Numbered from the stretch's first letter, positions 35,807 to 46,169 are shown. The stretch: DNA of 64,000 nucleotides from Mimachlamys varia (GCA_947623455.1 OX392535.1:39766688-39830687); one strand, 5' to 3'. Translations and numbers: made by a program. The notes: generated from the sequence alone by a model not told the origin.

Positions 35807-37296
35807 TCATTCCTCTGTTTGGATGGATCCACCGGTAGGAGGCTGTAGTACATCAGGGAGTGGACAGAGGAGGTCCTTACAAGGATCCTTTACAAATGGT
35901 CTGATATTCTTGTAGAGGTACCATGCACGTGAAGGTGACAAACCTTTTGCTTCCATCCTCACTGGTAGACCTGTAGGAATGCTCTTTCCAAGCTTCACTT
36001 AAGTCTCACCTCAGTTTCTTCCCCATCGACCGCTGTCTTAACCTTTACCACACCTGGAATATATAATACATGAAACATTAAAGTCATATTGTTTTAGTGA
36101 AAATTGGTCTGAAATGTTTAAAGCCTCTGATATATTATCCTCAAAAGATAAAAACAAAAACAATCTTGAGGCAAAACAGGAGCATCAATATCATTCTTCA
36201 AGTCTGTTTTTAACGAACGCCTTAACTTCTCGCCCATATTCATAATATAAAAATAACATGTAGTACCTGTATTGCTTGATGTGAAGTGGAAGTGGTGATA
36301 TTTGACAACACCAGGAACAGCTCTGCAAACTGGTCTGAAAAACTGCTTCCAGTCTCGCCACACCCAAGAGTTAGCCGACAACTCGCTGTATAAGTCTGCA
36401 TGGTTGTGGGTCGAGGATGAGTCAACAGCGACCTTAAGTTGTGGCAAACTATCTATGTCACCTCGACGGATCTTTCTCCTGACAATTCCAAACATCCCGT
36501 CCACAAGGCATCGAGCATGGTATGGCTTCATAAAATGGAGATGGATGTCATTGTGGTACCCATTAGCCACCCTCCATGCCAGTGGTTGGGTGGTGCAGTG
36601 GATAGCGCACTTGCCTTTCACCAAGGCGGCCGGGGTTCGATTCCCCGACTGGACGTGAAAAGGGATGGGGTCACCTGCCCGATCACGTGGGTTTTCTCCG
36701 GGTACTCCGGTTTCCTCCCACAATAAGACCCCTCGCGCGCTAACATCCGGGCCAACAAGAGTGATTAATATAAGTTGGATAACTTGTTTCATAATTGTTG
36801 TAAAATAAATAAAGTTTATATTTATTATGCCAGATAACTAGTGACAACTTGAAACAAAGTAAGTATTGGACATATTACACAAGCTACTAATTATTAAATG
36901 CATTATACAGTATGCATATCAATAATAAACAAAATCAGCATCATGACCATAGAAACAGTACTCAAAAGTTGTTAAAAAAATATTAACATATTTCTTCTTG
37001 CATTAGTTTTTAAGTCATTTAATTTACCTGGTAATAAATCTTATATAATTCAATAGTTTTGTTATTTTTTTTTTAAGAAATAAAACTCACCTGATTCTTA
37101 TTCTGACCACCACAATTGTCTGCATTCAGGAAAACTGTCTTTTCTCCTTCTCCATGATGTTCAAAAAAGTGATGAAGCATGGAAACTACAGAACTGGCTG
37201 AATGACTGTTCACACCATCCTTACCCATGGACATAGTTGGTCTGTAAGGTTCCGCCATCATTACACACACCAAACAGATTGGCTTTATAGGGTGAC
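35807..37296 (-). pseudogene. Putative transposase of the foldback element, spliced and decayed (ADNCxGQNKN family)
   Basis: Three exons on the minus strand. Exon A (37296-37091) follows a TTATCTTTTTTCAG acceptor and encodes PYKANLFGVCNDGGTLQTNY; after a 1-base shift near 37225 come SMLHHFFEHHGEGEK and LNADNCGGQNKN, ending at CAG|GTGAGT. Exon B (about 36845-36267) encodes SYLAWRVANGYHND, CLVDGMFGIVRRKIRRGD, NSWVWRDWKQFF and VVKYHHFHFTSSNTG, ending AG|GTACTA; a SINE splits it. Exon C (36053-35807) encodes GVVKVKTAVDGEE and, after another shift near 36000, GLSPSRAWYLYKNIRPF and LLCPLP. This order matches a widespread putative transposase family that I believe is Pfam DUF7869; the catalytic residues are not assigned. 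No N-terminal exon was found, and the A/B splice phase is unresolved. Confidence 0.6.
36583..36826 (+). mobile_element. SINE family A, full-length, inside the transposase exon
   Basis: tRNA-like head: A box TGGTGCAGTGG, B box GGTTCGATTCC. The body holds GGGGTCACCTGCCCGATCAC and TCCGGTTTCCTCCCACAAT, and the tail is TAAAATAAATAAAGTTTATA. Flanked by a perfect 7-bp duplication ATGCCAG (36576-36582 and 36827-36833). Removing the SINE and one duplicate restores the minus-strand frame SYLAWRVANGYH. This is the best preserved copy in the window. Confidence 0.9.
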
Positions 37297-38029
37297 CTGA
37301 AAAAAGATAATCATAAGCTATTTTGGCACATTAGAAACATACTACATAGTAACCTCTCTAAACCGGAAGTCATGGTGACCAAAACTTTTGGTCACGTTAC
37401 CGCCACTGGGGGCGCTTATCGATATCTTCCGTAAATCTTCACTGAAAGGCTGCCGTGAGCGTAGCCTAAATTGTGTTTGAATATAAAATTGCGAACGATG
37501 CGTGCATGTCAAAACACAAACAATGGCCGGTTGAAAAGAAAAACTATCCATGAATCGACGGCACATAGGCTTGTAGCGGTAATATTTTGCATGTTTGAGA
37601 GAAAACAAGGATTCCCACGAGGGGGTAGGCGGTGACCTACATTTTTCTACCGGTTAGTTGCTTACCTTTAGGTTTTTATAAGGCTACGCTGCATAGGTTG
37701 TTATTGTAAACTTAATAATTTAGCATTATATTATTATGAAACACCGTATATGTATATTACCTTCTACATTCAATAAAAAAATAGTCACATTCATGTCCAC
37801 AAGCACCTGTGGACGACTACTAATGTTTTAATTGTTTGGGAAATCATAAGTTTTATCTCTATTTTAAAATAGTAAGTAGAAACTTATTCAAAAGCAAATA
37901 TTAAAGCTTAATCGTGCATTCGTGCAAGGCAAGTGGGTTTCTCTGTTTTCGCGCGAATTATCGAAACAGAAATAGACCGAAAATATTACGTCAGTTGGAA
38001 TTCCCGTTTTCTCCGTTTTCATTGGTTCA

Positions 38030-38334
38030 GACTCAAGGACCTAAATCCCAGCCGGCAAGTTTTACTATAAATTCTTACTACTTTTTTGTTCATTTTTTTG
38101 CATATTTTTGCATATTTTTGCAAAATTCTTAACCATTTTTTGCAAAATTTGTAATACTTTTTGGCAAATTTTCTTGCATAATGTTTTCAACACAACATTT
38201 GCAAGTTTTACTATATATTCTTACTACTTTTTTGTTCATTTGTTTTGCATATTTTTGCAGAATTCTTAACCATTTTTTGCAAAATTTGTAAAACTTTTTT
38301 GCAAATTTTCTTGCATAATGTTTTCAACACAAAA
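38030..38334 (-). repeat. Extra partial copy of arm sequence next to the core
   Basis: AAGGACCTAAATCCCAGCCGG here repeats the arm block at 38550-38573 in the same orientation. It is followed directly by two ~135-bp GCAAAAATATGC-type units. The left arm has no counterpart at this position, so the right side carries a local duplication. Confidence 0.75.
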
Positions 38335-38819
38335 TTTGCATCGATAAACAACAACGTCATGAATTACGACGTCATAAATTATGACGTCGCAAATGGCGTC
38401 AAAATTGACACAACACAGCAAATTGTATCGATATTCAATATGGTGTAAAATCGGCAAATATTTACTTATTGGCATAATATTTACATTTTTGAAATCAGTG
38501 ATGTCTCTAGATTCTGAAACTATTAAAAACACAAAATCGGTTTTTTATGACTTAAGGACCTAAATCCCAGCCGGCGGCTCAAATGTACTTATAACATGTA
38601 AATTATTGTAAATCTATGTTTTAGTTTTCTTTGCAGGTATGTAAATGAATTATTATTAAAAAACACACAAAAAAAAAAAAACAACATCACGGTCATTTGA
38701 TGTGAATTCTTGTATTTCAATCAGAATTCTATTGTAATGGCTGCCATGATTTTGTTTTGGTATTCATCATAGAATCTCTAAGACAACTGTAATTGAAGAA
38801 TGTCAGAAGAACGTGGACT

Positions 38820-40655
38820 CAAACTTTTTGATTTTGCATATTTTTGCAGAATTCTTAACCATTTTTTTGCAAAATTTGTAATACTTTTTTGCAAATTTTC
38901 TTGCATAATGTTTTCAACACAAAATTTGCAAATTTTACTATATATTCTTACTACTTTTTTGTTCATTTTTTTGCATATTTTTGCATATTTTTGCAGAACC
39001 TTAACCATTTTTTGCAAAATTTGTAATTCTTTTTTGCAAATTTTCTTCCATAATGTTTTAACACAAAATTTGTTAGCGTGTTAAATTAGCATGTTAACGT
39101 GTTAAAATAGCATGTTAACGTGTTAAAATAGCATGTTAGCATGTTAAAAACCTCAAATAGCATGTTGAGTATGCATGTTAAAATAGCATGTTAGCATGTT
39201 AAAAACACCATATCAGCATGTAAAAATAGCATATTAGCATGCTAAAAAAACCATATCAGCATGTTAGCATGTTAAAAACACCATATCAGCATGTTCAATT
39301 AGCATATTAGCATGTTAAAATAGCATGTCAGCATGTTAGCATGTTAAAAACACCATATCAGCATGTTCAATTAGCATATTAGCATGTTAAAATAGCATGT
39401 TAGCATGTTAAAAACACCATATCAGAATGTTAAATTAGCATATTAGCATGTTAAAATAGTATGTTAGCATGTTAAAAACACCATATCAGCATGTTAAAAT
39501 AGCATATTAGCATGCTAAAAACATCATATCAACATGTTAGCATGTTAAAAAACACCATATCAGCATGTTAAATTAGCATATTAGCATGCTAAAAACACCA
39601 TATCAGCATGTTAGCATGTTAAAAACACCATATCAGCATGTTAAATTAGCATGTTAAAATAGCATGTTAGCATGTCAAAAACACCATATCAGCATGTTAA
39701 ATAAGCATATTAGCATGTTAAAATAGCATGTTAGCATGTTAAAAATACCATATCAGCATGTTAAAATAGCATGTTAGCATGTTAAAAATACCATATCAGC
39801 ATGTTAAAATAGCATGTTAGCATGTCAAAAACACCATATCAGCATGTTAAATTAGCATATTAGCATGTTACAATAGCATGCTAGCATGTTAAAATAGCAT
39901 GTTCAAAACACCATATCAGCATGTTAAATTAGCATATTAGCATGTTAAAAACACCATATCAGCATGCTAGCATGTTAAAATAGCATATTAGCATGTTAAA
40001 AACACCATATCAGCATGTTAAATTAGCATATTAGCATGTTGAAAACACCATATCAGCATGTTAGCATGTTAAAATAGCATGTTAGCATGTTAAAAACACC
40101 ATATCAGCATGTTAAATTAGCATATTAGCATGTTAAAAACACCATATCAGCATGTTAGCATGTTGAAATAGCTAGCATGTTAGCATGTTAAAATAGCATG
40201 TTAGCATGTTAAAAACACCATATCAGCATGTTAAAATAGCATGTTCGCATGTTAAAATAGCATGTTAGCATGTTAAAAACACCATATCAGCATGTTAAAT
40301 TCGAATATTAGCATGTTAAAAACACTATATCAGCATGTTAGCATGTTAAAATAGCATGTTAGCATGTTAAAAACACCATATCAGCATGTTAAAATAGCAT
40401 GTTAGCATGTTAAAATACATGAAACCTCCAACAACAAGAACCTTCAAGATGGCTGACGACAGATTGCATCATCCAAGATGGCTGACGACAGATTGCATCA
40501 TCCAAGATGGCTGACGACAGATTGCATCATCCAAGATGGCTGACGACAGATTGCATCATCCAAGATGGCTGACGACCGATTGCATCATCCAAGATGGTTG
40601 ATGACCGATTGCATCATCCAAGATGGTTGACGATAGATTGCATCATCCAAGATAG
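38820..40655 (-). repeat. Right-arm arrays (mirror of 32700-34610)
   Basis: In order: GCAAAAATATGC array (38820-39070), TAACATGCTA array in reverse complement (39075-40425), then the 29-bp CATCCAAGATGGCTGACGAC minisatellite (40440-40655). Inner and outer edges match the left arm base for base over long stretches, while the middle of the array differs in word order. Confidence 0.9.
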
Positions 40656-40812
40656 CTGAATCTTCAAGATACTTTTCTTCAATCTTTTACCATGGCAGCA
40701 TTTTCGACAAATTTCTTTTTTAACAACCTGAAGAGATAACTCTCAAGAAAATTCAAAAGAAATGTAAAAGAAAGGTATGTTGCTTCAATACAGAGAGAAT
40801 TGATGACATCTA

Positions 40813-40941
40813 TGGGTTTTTTTTGCCATGGCAACCACAGGAATGCATCATTCAAGATGGCCGCCGACCGATTGCATCATCTTGGCGGCCATCTTGAATG
40901 ATGCATTCCTGTGGTTGCCATGGCAAAAAAAACCCATAGTG
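40813..40941. repeat. Terminal hairpin of the right arm
   Basis: CTATGGGTTTTTTTTGCC to ATTCAAGATGGCCGCC is mirrored by GGCGGCCATCTTGAATGATG to GGCAAAAAAAACCCATAG around a short loop (GACCGATTGCATCATC). Practically perfect pairing over about 55 bp per side. Confidence 0.9.
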
Positions 40942-40961
40942 TCAGCATATCTCTCAATATG

Positions 40962-40992
40962 TTTAAATCAATCAAAAAAAAATCAATCGTAA
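40962..40992 (+). other. 3' tail of the LINE interrupted by the foldback element
   Basis: TTTAAATCAATC, A-run, AATCAATC continues the LINE 3' end at 32398. Short AATC-type repeats at a LINE terminus are typical of several non-LTR clades. Confidence 0.7.
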
Positions 40993-41021
40993 TTTCTAAC
41001 CGTACGATGTAAGAGAAAGTT

Positions 41022-41150
41022 ATAAATACTAGCATATGAGTCTCCATGTTAATCTTTCCTTTGTTTATTTTTTGCCCCTTGTTTAATTGATTTCGAATTC
41101 GGATTATGGTTTTGTGGACGCTTCAATATTCTCTGATCTTTGTTAAATAT
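41022..41150 (+). mobile_element. 3' fragment of the RT retroelement family
   Basis: GAGTCTCCATGTTAATCTTT, CCTTTGTTTATTTTTTGCCC, CTTGTTTAATTGATTTCG, GGATTATGGTTTTGTGGACG. Same 3' region as at 12600-12750 (+) and 58440-58590 (-). Confidence 0.6.
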
Positions 41151-41594
41151 ATGTATACTAGAGAGTATGACCGCCCTTAGTTATGATATTGAGTTTATCG
41201 TATTTATAGCGAACGTAAGTACAACACAACTTTAAACATAGCGATCAAATAATAATCCATTCACCCCTGACGACACTTTTGAACTCGTCCATTTCTACGG
41301 TTGGAATCAACCATATGAAATTTTAAGAGAGAATGGGTTAATGGAGAAATCAACACTGGGCGAGATCTCATCCCATTTTAAATAATAGTTTACTTCGGGA
41401 TCATAAACATTTCCAAAAGAACTACGAGATCTAAAGCCACGATAACTTGGATTTTCGTGTGTAGACTAAAATTGAGAATAGTTTTTTTTCTGTATATCCT
41501 ATTTCTAGGTCAAATATCTGATTTCAAGATATTGGCCGCAACATTATTAATAGTATTTGTAAGGATTTACTTTCTATTTTGTTTATATTTGTAG

Positions 41595-42075
41595 GTAATC
41601 GGGGGATGACTACACATACAATGAAAAACGGGTAAATTCAATAACCAGCGAAGTTAATCTAAGAATCATTTTTCGGTTTTCCATTCTACTTATCCCCCGA
41701 TAACCTAAACAAAATAGAAAGTTTATCCTTATATTTACAGTATCTTTCTGTGAAATGTGCGTAACTGTTTTGTTCATTATAGACCCATCTTCGGACACAG
41801 ATTTTATTTCAAAACTAATAAACTTGGGAAAAGTTCAATAAATGTAACAACATGAAAGTTGCAAAAATCGTTGTAAGCTCCGCCCATGTTTATTGTTGAT
41901 GACGTCACACAATTGTATTTCAAACTAGAGGATTTGCATAGCTCCGCCCAAATGTATTGTTGTCGACGTCATAGGAATTTGGCACGTGTTTGAGTACAGT
42001 AATCAGGAGATAATGATAGTCTGTGGAGCAATGGTTATCGATCGAATGGCAGTGTATACTGTAAATATTATTTAA
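41595..42075 (-). repeat. Dispersed repeat X, minus orientation
   Basis: TATCCCCCGATAACCTAAAC, TTTACAGTATCTTTCTGTG, TTTTATTTCAAAACTAATA, AGCTCCGCCCATG and AGCTCCGCCCAAATGTATTG are the reverse complement of blocks at 19095-19512. The left edge adds an inverted ~60-bp piece (AATCGGGGGATGACTAC...GGGTAAATTCAATAACC), so the family may itself end in a hairpin. Confidence 0.75.
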
Positions 42076-42464
42076 TAACTATTGTTAGATAAGAAAGTGC
42101 CGTATGATCGCATTGTTATCTCCATTGTTAACTAAAAAAAAACCTACATTGTATTAAAGCATCAACGTATTTCGCCAATGATACTCCTATAAATTTTACA
42201 AGATTTTAATTCCATCAACGATCTATCCCACATTCATGTAAACACGAATATTTATATTGAAAAAAAAACACTTCCCTATGTTCATTTTAATGAGGTCAGT
42301 GATGTGGAACTCACGGAGGATTTGTGTCGTCTGCTTGTTGACATAAAGCTATCAACATAAACCTGCTTCTCTCATACAACAACATTTGGGATTTTAACAT
42401 TATCTTGACTTTTGACACACCTATAGCGACACGCTATTAAGAGTCAAGATAACCTTTAACATTT

Positions 42465-42479
42465 TATCTATATATGTAT
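42465..42479 (+). promoter_or_regulatory. Candidate TATA box of the secreted-protein gene
   Basis: TATCTATATATGTAT lies about 70-80 bases before the start codon at 42544, a plausible core-promoter distance for a short 5' leader. Position-based guess only. Confidence 0.4.
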
Positions 42480-42543
42480 CTCAGTCTATTTTCAAATTAA
42501 GCCGTCCTGGTAGAGATAAAAACAGACCACTGTTTCAAACAAA

Positions 42544-45500
42544 ATGTCGTTTTCTTCTTTAATAGTTGCTGCTTTCCTAGCGGTCATCTCTGTCACCGAC
42601 GGATTGGTCGAGAAACGAATCCTTTTTAATGAACAACAGAATGTCCAAGAGGAACTGACCAGATTCCAGTCCGAACTTCAGGAGATGAAGGTCCAGTTCA
42701 ACACTCAGAATGCCGAACTCGCGGACCTGAAGAACAAGTACACCACTCAGAATGCCGAACTCACGAAAGTACAGACTGAGTTTACTGCTCAGAGCAGAGA
42801 ACTTGTGTATCTTCAGTCCATCGTTACATCCATGCAAAACTCCGTAACGCAACCGGCCACGCAAGGTTATTGATTGCAATTAATATTTTCAGAAAATGTA
42901 TCCAGGTCATGTACATTAAAACTCTTTGGAGAACGAAATATGCAGCTGTTCAATGGGCGATCGTAGAAATTACTAAAACAGTTATAGTATGTCATTTAAA
43001 AATGTTTAAGGGTCAAAGTGAAATATAGACTAGATGTAGTCCTGAAAAGATTCATATTTAATTGTCAAATGTCACGTTTTTCTTTGTTACATTTAGACAC
43101 TGACGTCAATCTGGCATTTAAGTAATGTTTTCCTCTTTGTCGACAGATACCAAAGGAGCTGTTTTCACACGCTGGGGCAGACGGGATTGTCCCGCCAATA
43201 TAACGACGATGGTTTACTCAGGTAAGAATGATACAGTCAAACTTCGATGTTTCGAACTTTGCGGGACTGTCGTGAAAACTTCGAAACATCGGGACTTCAA
43301 CTCATGAATATTGAACATCGACATGTATATGTATATATGTACCGTACATAAGAAGAACCAATGCGGTGCTAGTGTAACGTTACACAGGCTAAGAAATTGT
43401 AGATTCACATTTATAAAGAATAGTATACTAAAATACATGTACACAATGTAATTTTTTGTAACGTGGTAATCTTGTATGATTTTTTTGTTTGTCAACTTAA
43501 TTTTCAAAGCAGGTAAAATTTTCACATCAATTTATTAGTTGTACTTTTCAATGTTTTCATAACGAACGGGTCAGATTACAGCGAAAAATTCGATTCATAG
43601 AAGTTCGATTCATGAAAAGTAAATTAATAGTGTTATATAATGAAAAAAATCGGACTTTGCCAAAAGTTCGACACATCGAGAAATACGAATCATCGAAGTT
43701 CGATTAATCGTGGTTTGACTGTAATAACCAATTGTTGCCGATATTGTTAATCTTCATATCACACAAGGTTTCAAAATATTTCCCAATGATACCAAGATGG
43801 CGACCGTAAAAATTGCTCATAGTTCTCATCAACCTGCATCTCTCAAATCCCTGTGTAGTAATTTTGTTTGACAGCAGTCGACATCTATCACGAAAATATC
43901 GATATTTAGAGCAGGTCATAGAACGAATCAAGTTCGACATGTAAACACAATAATTTGGAAAAGCATGGATGTTACTATGACGAAAGGGTAAGTTCACGAT
44001 AGGAAAATTGAAATCGTTACGTTTATCGTATAGTTTAGTAGTAAGCTGTCCATGTTGGTCATAGTTTTACAATGTAAGTAGAGATCGAGGTAAGCAGCTG
44101 ATGTAGGAGAGTATGTTGTGTCCTTTATTTCAAGTTCAGAAGGGAATAAGAAGGGTAACGAGAAAATATTAAACTGAAACAGAACTATTGAGGTTGTGCG
44201 ATGGCAGACAAAAAGATATATTAGAAATTTCTTGCTTAACTATGCTATGTTTGGCAAATGACAACAGTTTTTTTCAGTAATCATTGCAAGTTGGTCTTCA
44301 CAAAGATGTAACAGAATGGCTTTCATACGGGCATAAATGTTCCATCTATACATTTACATTTTCACTATAAAATGATCTTTTAACATTTTCCCGTCACTAA
44401 CTACTGTATTTGCGACATTAAAAGAACAACCCTTATTCAAATGAAATTGGCGCCGTTAACTAATCGTAGTCATTTGAGTGTTTGACGCAACGGCGTCCTC
44501 CATGTTATTTGAGGCGAATGACAAGACTCTAACGTCTTCAGTAAAGTTTAATCTCGTGTTAAGTCAGGGGAGTTTTCATTTAAGCAATGGATGTTTTAGC
44601 AAATGTTCTTACAGTCCTTTATATAACACACATTTGTATTGATGACAAACTAAAGAAAGCCCGGTAGGGCTTTATGTAAGTTTGTCAGCAATAGCAATGT
44701 GGGTTATAAGACTGTAACAATATTTACTAGAATGCTCATTACTTATATTTACATTTTGATAGAATTATTGTGCTTCATTTAATTTCTTCGGACAGATTTT
44801 TAACAGCAAAACAAGCGAAGACAACAATGAAATTGATGACGTAACAATAGAGATTAATGACGTCACAATAGCAACTGCTGTTATAGTCTAAGGCACTGGG
44901 TGTTATAGGCCTATGGCAGCAACTTCCCCTTAGCATTGTGTCAATGGAAAATTACAGAGCAAATGTAAATATAATCGAATAAAAAGCACTTCTGCTTGGT
45001 ATGTTCCTATAGTTGGTTGCAGCGCAACTGTAAATATATGAAAATGTATCAACTACAAGTAATAAAGGGTTGTTCATGTTTTATTTTAGGTTTTGCTGGT
45101 GGGTCCTATTTTAACTCCACAGGAGCCGCAGCGGAGTATATATGTATGCCTAACAATCCTATCTGGGGACCACACAAGGATCTGGTGTACGACGAAAACG
45201 TGGCCTATGTGTATGGTGCTGAGTACGAGGAACCGAAGGTCTTGTTTGGTATGACGAATTACGCCGAGGATGTACCTTGTGCCGTCTGCCTTGGAACACA
45301 GTACACTGCCTACCTCATGATCCCGGGTAGGACACAGTGTTACCCTGGATGGACGGAGATGTATCATGGCAACCTCGCGTCTGGTCATTTTCATCACCTG
45401 GGAGCCACACAGTACGCATGCGTTGATGGAGACGCGCAGACAGTCCCCGGGGGGATTCCCATGACGAGAACGGCAGGCTGTTCTACGGTGTCAAAGCCAA

Positions 45501-45570
45501 GTGTGGGTCCTTACCATGTCCACCGTATGAAGAGGGGAAATTTCTCTCTTGTGTTGTCTGTATGAAATGA
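42544..45570 (+). CDS. Secreted coiled-coil protein with short-chain-collagen-C4-like domain (3 exons, one frameshift)
   Basis: Exons 42544-42865, 43147-43221 and 45090-45570. The splice sites are CAAG|GTTATT, TCGACAG|ATACC, CTCAG|GTAAG and ATTTTAG|GTTTT, and all phases join cleanly. Residues 1-20 form a signal peptide (MSFSSLIVAAFLAVISVTDG). Residues ~27-100 form a coiled coil with repeated TQNAELxxLK heptads. Exon 2 opens the domain (DTKGAVFTRWGRRDCPANI) and exon 3 continues with GSYFNSTGAAAEYICMPN, YVYGAEYEEP and PCAVCLGTQY. Secreted proteins with this domain, annotated 'short-chain collagen C4-like' after the sponge protein, are abundant in bivalves. No Gly-X-Y collagen repeat is present here, and the function is unknown. 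Near 45449-45454 (a G6 run) the frame shifts. The downstream phase reads DENGRLFYGVKAKCGSLPC, CPPYEEGKF and SCVVCMK to a stop at 45568, and one added G would give 292 residues. In the unshifted phase the stop is at 45563. Confidence 0.8.
43232..43723. mobile_element. pogo/Tigger-style MITE in intron 2
   Basis: Starts TACAGTCAAACTTCGATG and ends CGTGGTTTGACTGTA, an inverted CAGTCAAAC tip bounded by TA on both sides, the hallmark of Tc1/mariner-pogo elements. TTCGAA, TCGAT and 'GTTCGAT' words recur inside. No transposase frame remains. It starts 10 bases after the exon 2 donor site. Confidence 0.75.
43740..44040 (-). pseudogene. RT retroelement remnant in intron 2
   Basis: The minus strand reads RNDFNFPIVNLPFRHSNIH, NYCVYMSNLIR, YFRDRCRLLSNKITTQGF and RCRLMRTMSNFYGRHLGI. 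This is the best preserved copy of the post-RT motif also seen at 3440 and 12240. 'DFNFPIVN...SNIPxxPAYGVYxSQLIR' is a recurring block in unannotated invertebrate RT proteins (from memory). Only about 90 codons survive, and the shared 3' region does not follow. Confidence 0.65.
44041..45089 (+). other. Rest of intron 2, nothing further recognised
   Basis: Ends in a short pyrimidine tract and ATTTTAG acceptor. No other exon or repeat family was identified. Confidence 0.6.
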
Positions 45571-46165
45571 AAGTAGGCTTTCAATACCACTGTATGAAAC
45601 ACTAATATACATTTGTTCAGTACCCAGAAAATGTATCTTTCTTGTTTTTCCGATGGTATCTATGTATCAAAGCAGTTTTATTTGGAAAGAGAAAAACTAT
45701 TTATTTAATTCTGACTTTTGTGTAAGGTTGGCGCTTGGTTGCGCAAGATACAGTTGTGGGATCGCACAACGTTACACGAAGTGCGGTGTGCGCACGATTC
45801 GGGGAACGGTAAAACATATAGGAGAGTATTACTAGCACAGGTGTGTGCGGACGATTAACTAACGTTGTGCGATGACAATCGTGACTGGTGTAAATTGAGA
45901 AAATGCTTAACAGCATAACGGTTTCATGCATAGTTTTTATTTAGGCAGAGACGTATACATCATGGCTTTATACGTCTCTGGTTTAGGTACATACATAAGG
46001 TGAACTTTCTACCTACAATTTTCTTAAATAAAAAGCAGCATATAATATATACTGATATGTTCTAATTCAAGTTAACGTTGTCAATTTATACCTGTACCCG
46101 TTTCCCCAACCGGGGCACTGACACCAAACCCCTTGGTAAAGGGAAGGTCCACCGTATACTGCCAT
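45571..46165. other. Downstream flank of the secreted-protein gene
   Basis: Probable 3' untranslated region at first. The first clear AATAAA-like signal, TTAAATAAAAAG, is at about 46024. A short inverted pair AGAGACGTATAC/GTATACGTCTCT-like lies at 45944-45980. GTTGTGCGATG/CGCACAAC words recur here and at 46800-46960. Confidence 0.4.
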
Positions 46166-46169
46166 ATAT

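Larger units (their letters stand above)
32399..40955. mobile_element. 8.56-kb foldback transposon with ~2.6-kb compound inverted arms
   Basis: Both ends carry GAGAGATATGCTG as a perfect 13-bp inverted tip. A perfect 6-bp direct repeat AATATG lies immediately outside (32393-32398 and 40956-40961). Joining the flanks restores the LINE tail GCAATAAATATGTTTAAATC. The arms (32399-35096 and 38335-40955) mirror each other feature by feature: tip hairpin, unique block, 29-bp minisatellite, TAACATGCTA array, GCAAAAATATGCAAA array, unique block. Between them, 38030-38334 is an extra partial duplication of arm sequence and 35097-38029 is the core with transposase remnants. Arms made of tandem repeats recall foldback/Galileo-type elements of flies (an analogy, not an assignment). 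The encoded remnant is of a different kind. Confidence 0.85.

Noticed and set aside
36583..36726. N-terminal part of the 224-codon minus-strand frame (LPDVSARGVLLWEE-like region)
   Set aside because: This part is translated SINE. Only residues after the SINE boundary belong to the transposase.
37342..37608. 88-codon minus-strand frame upstream of the transposase exons
   Set aside because: No family resemblance and no splice signals linking it to exon A. Possibly untranslated core sequence.
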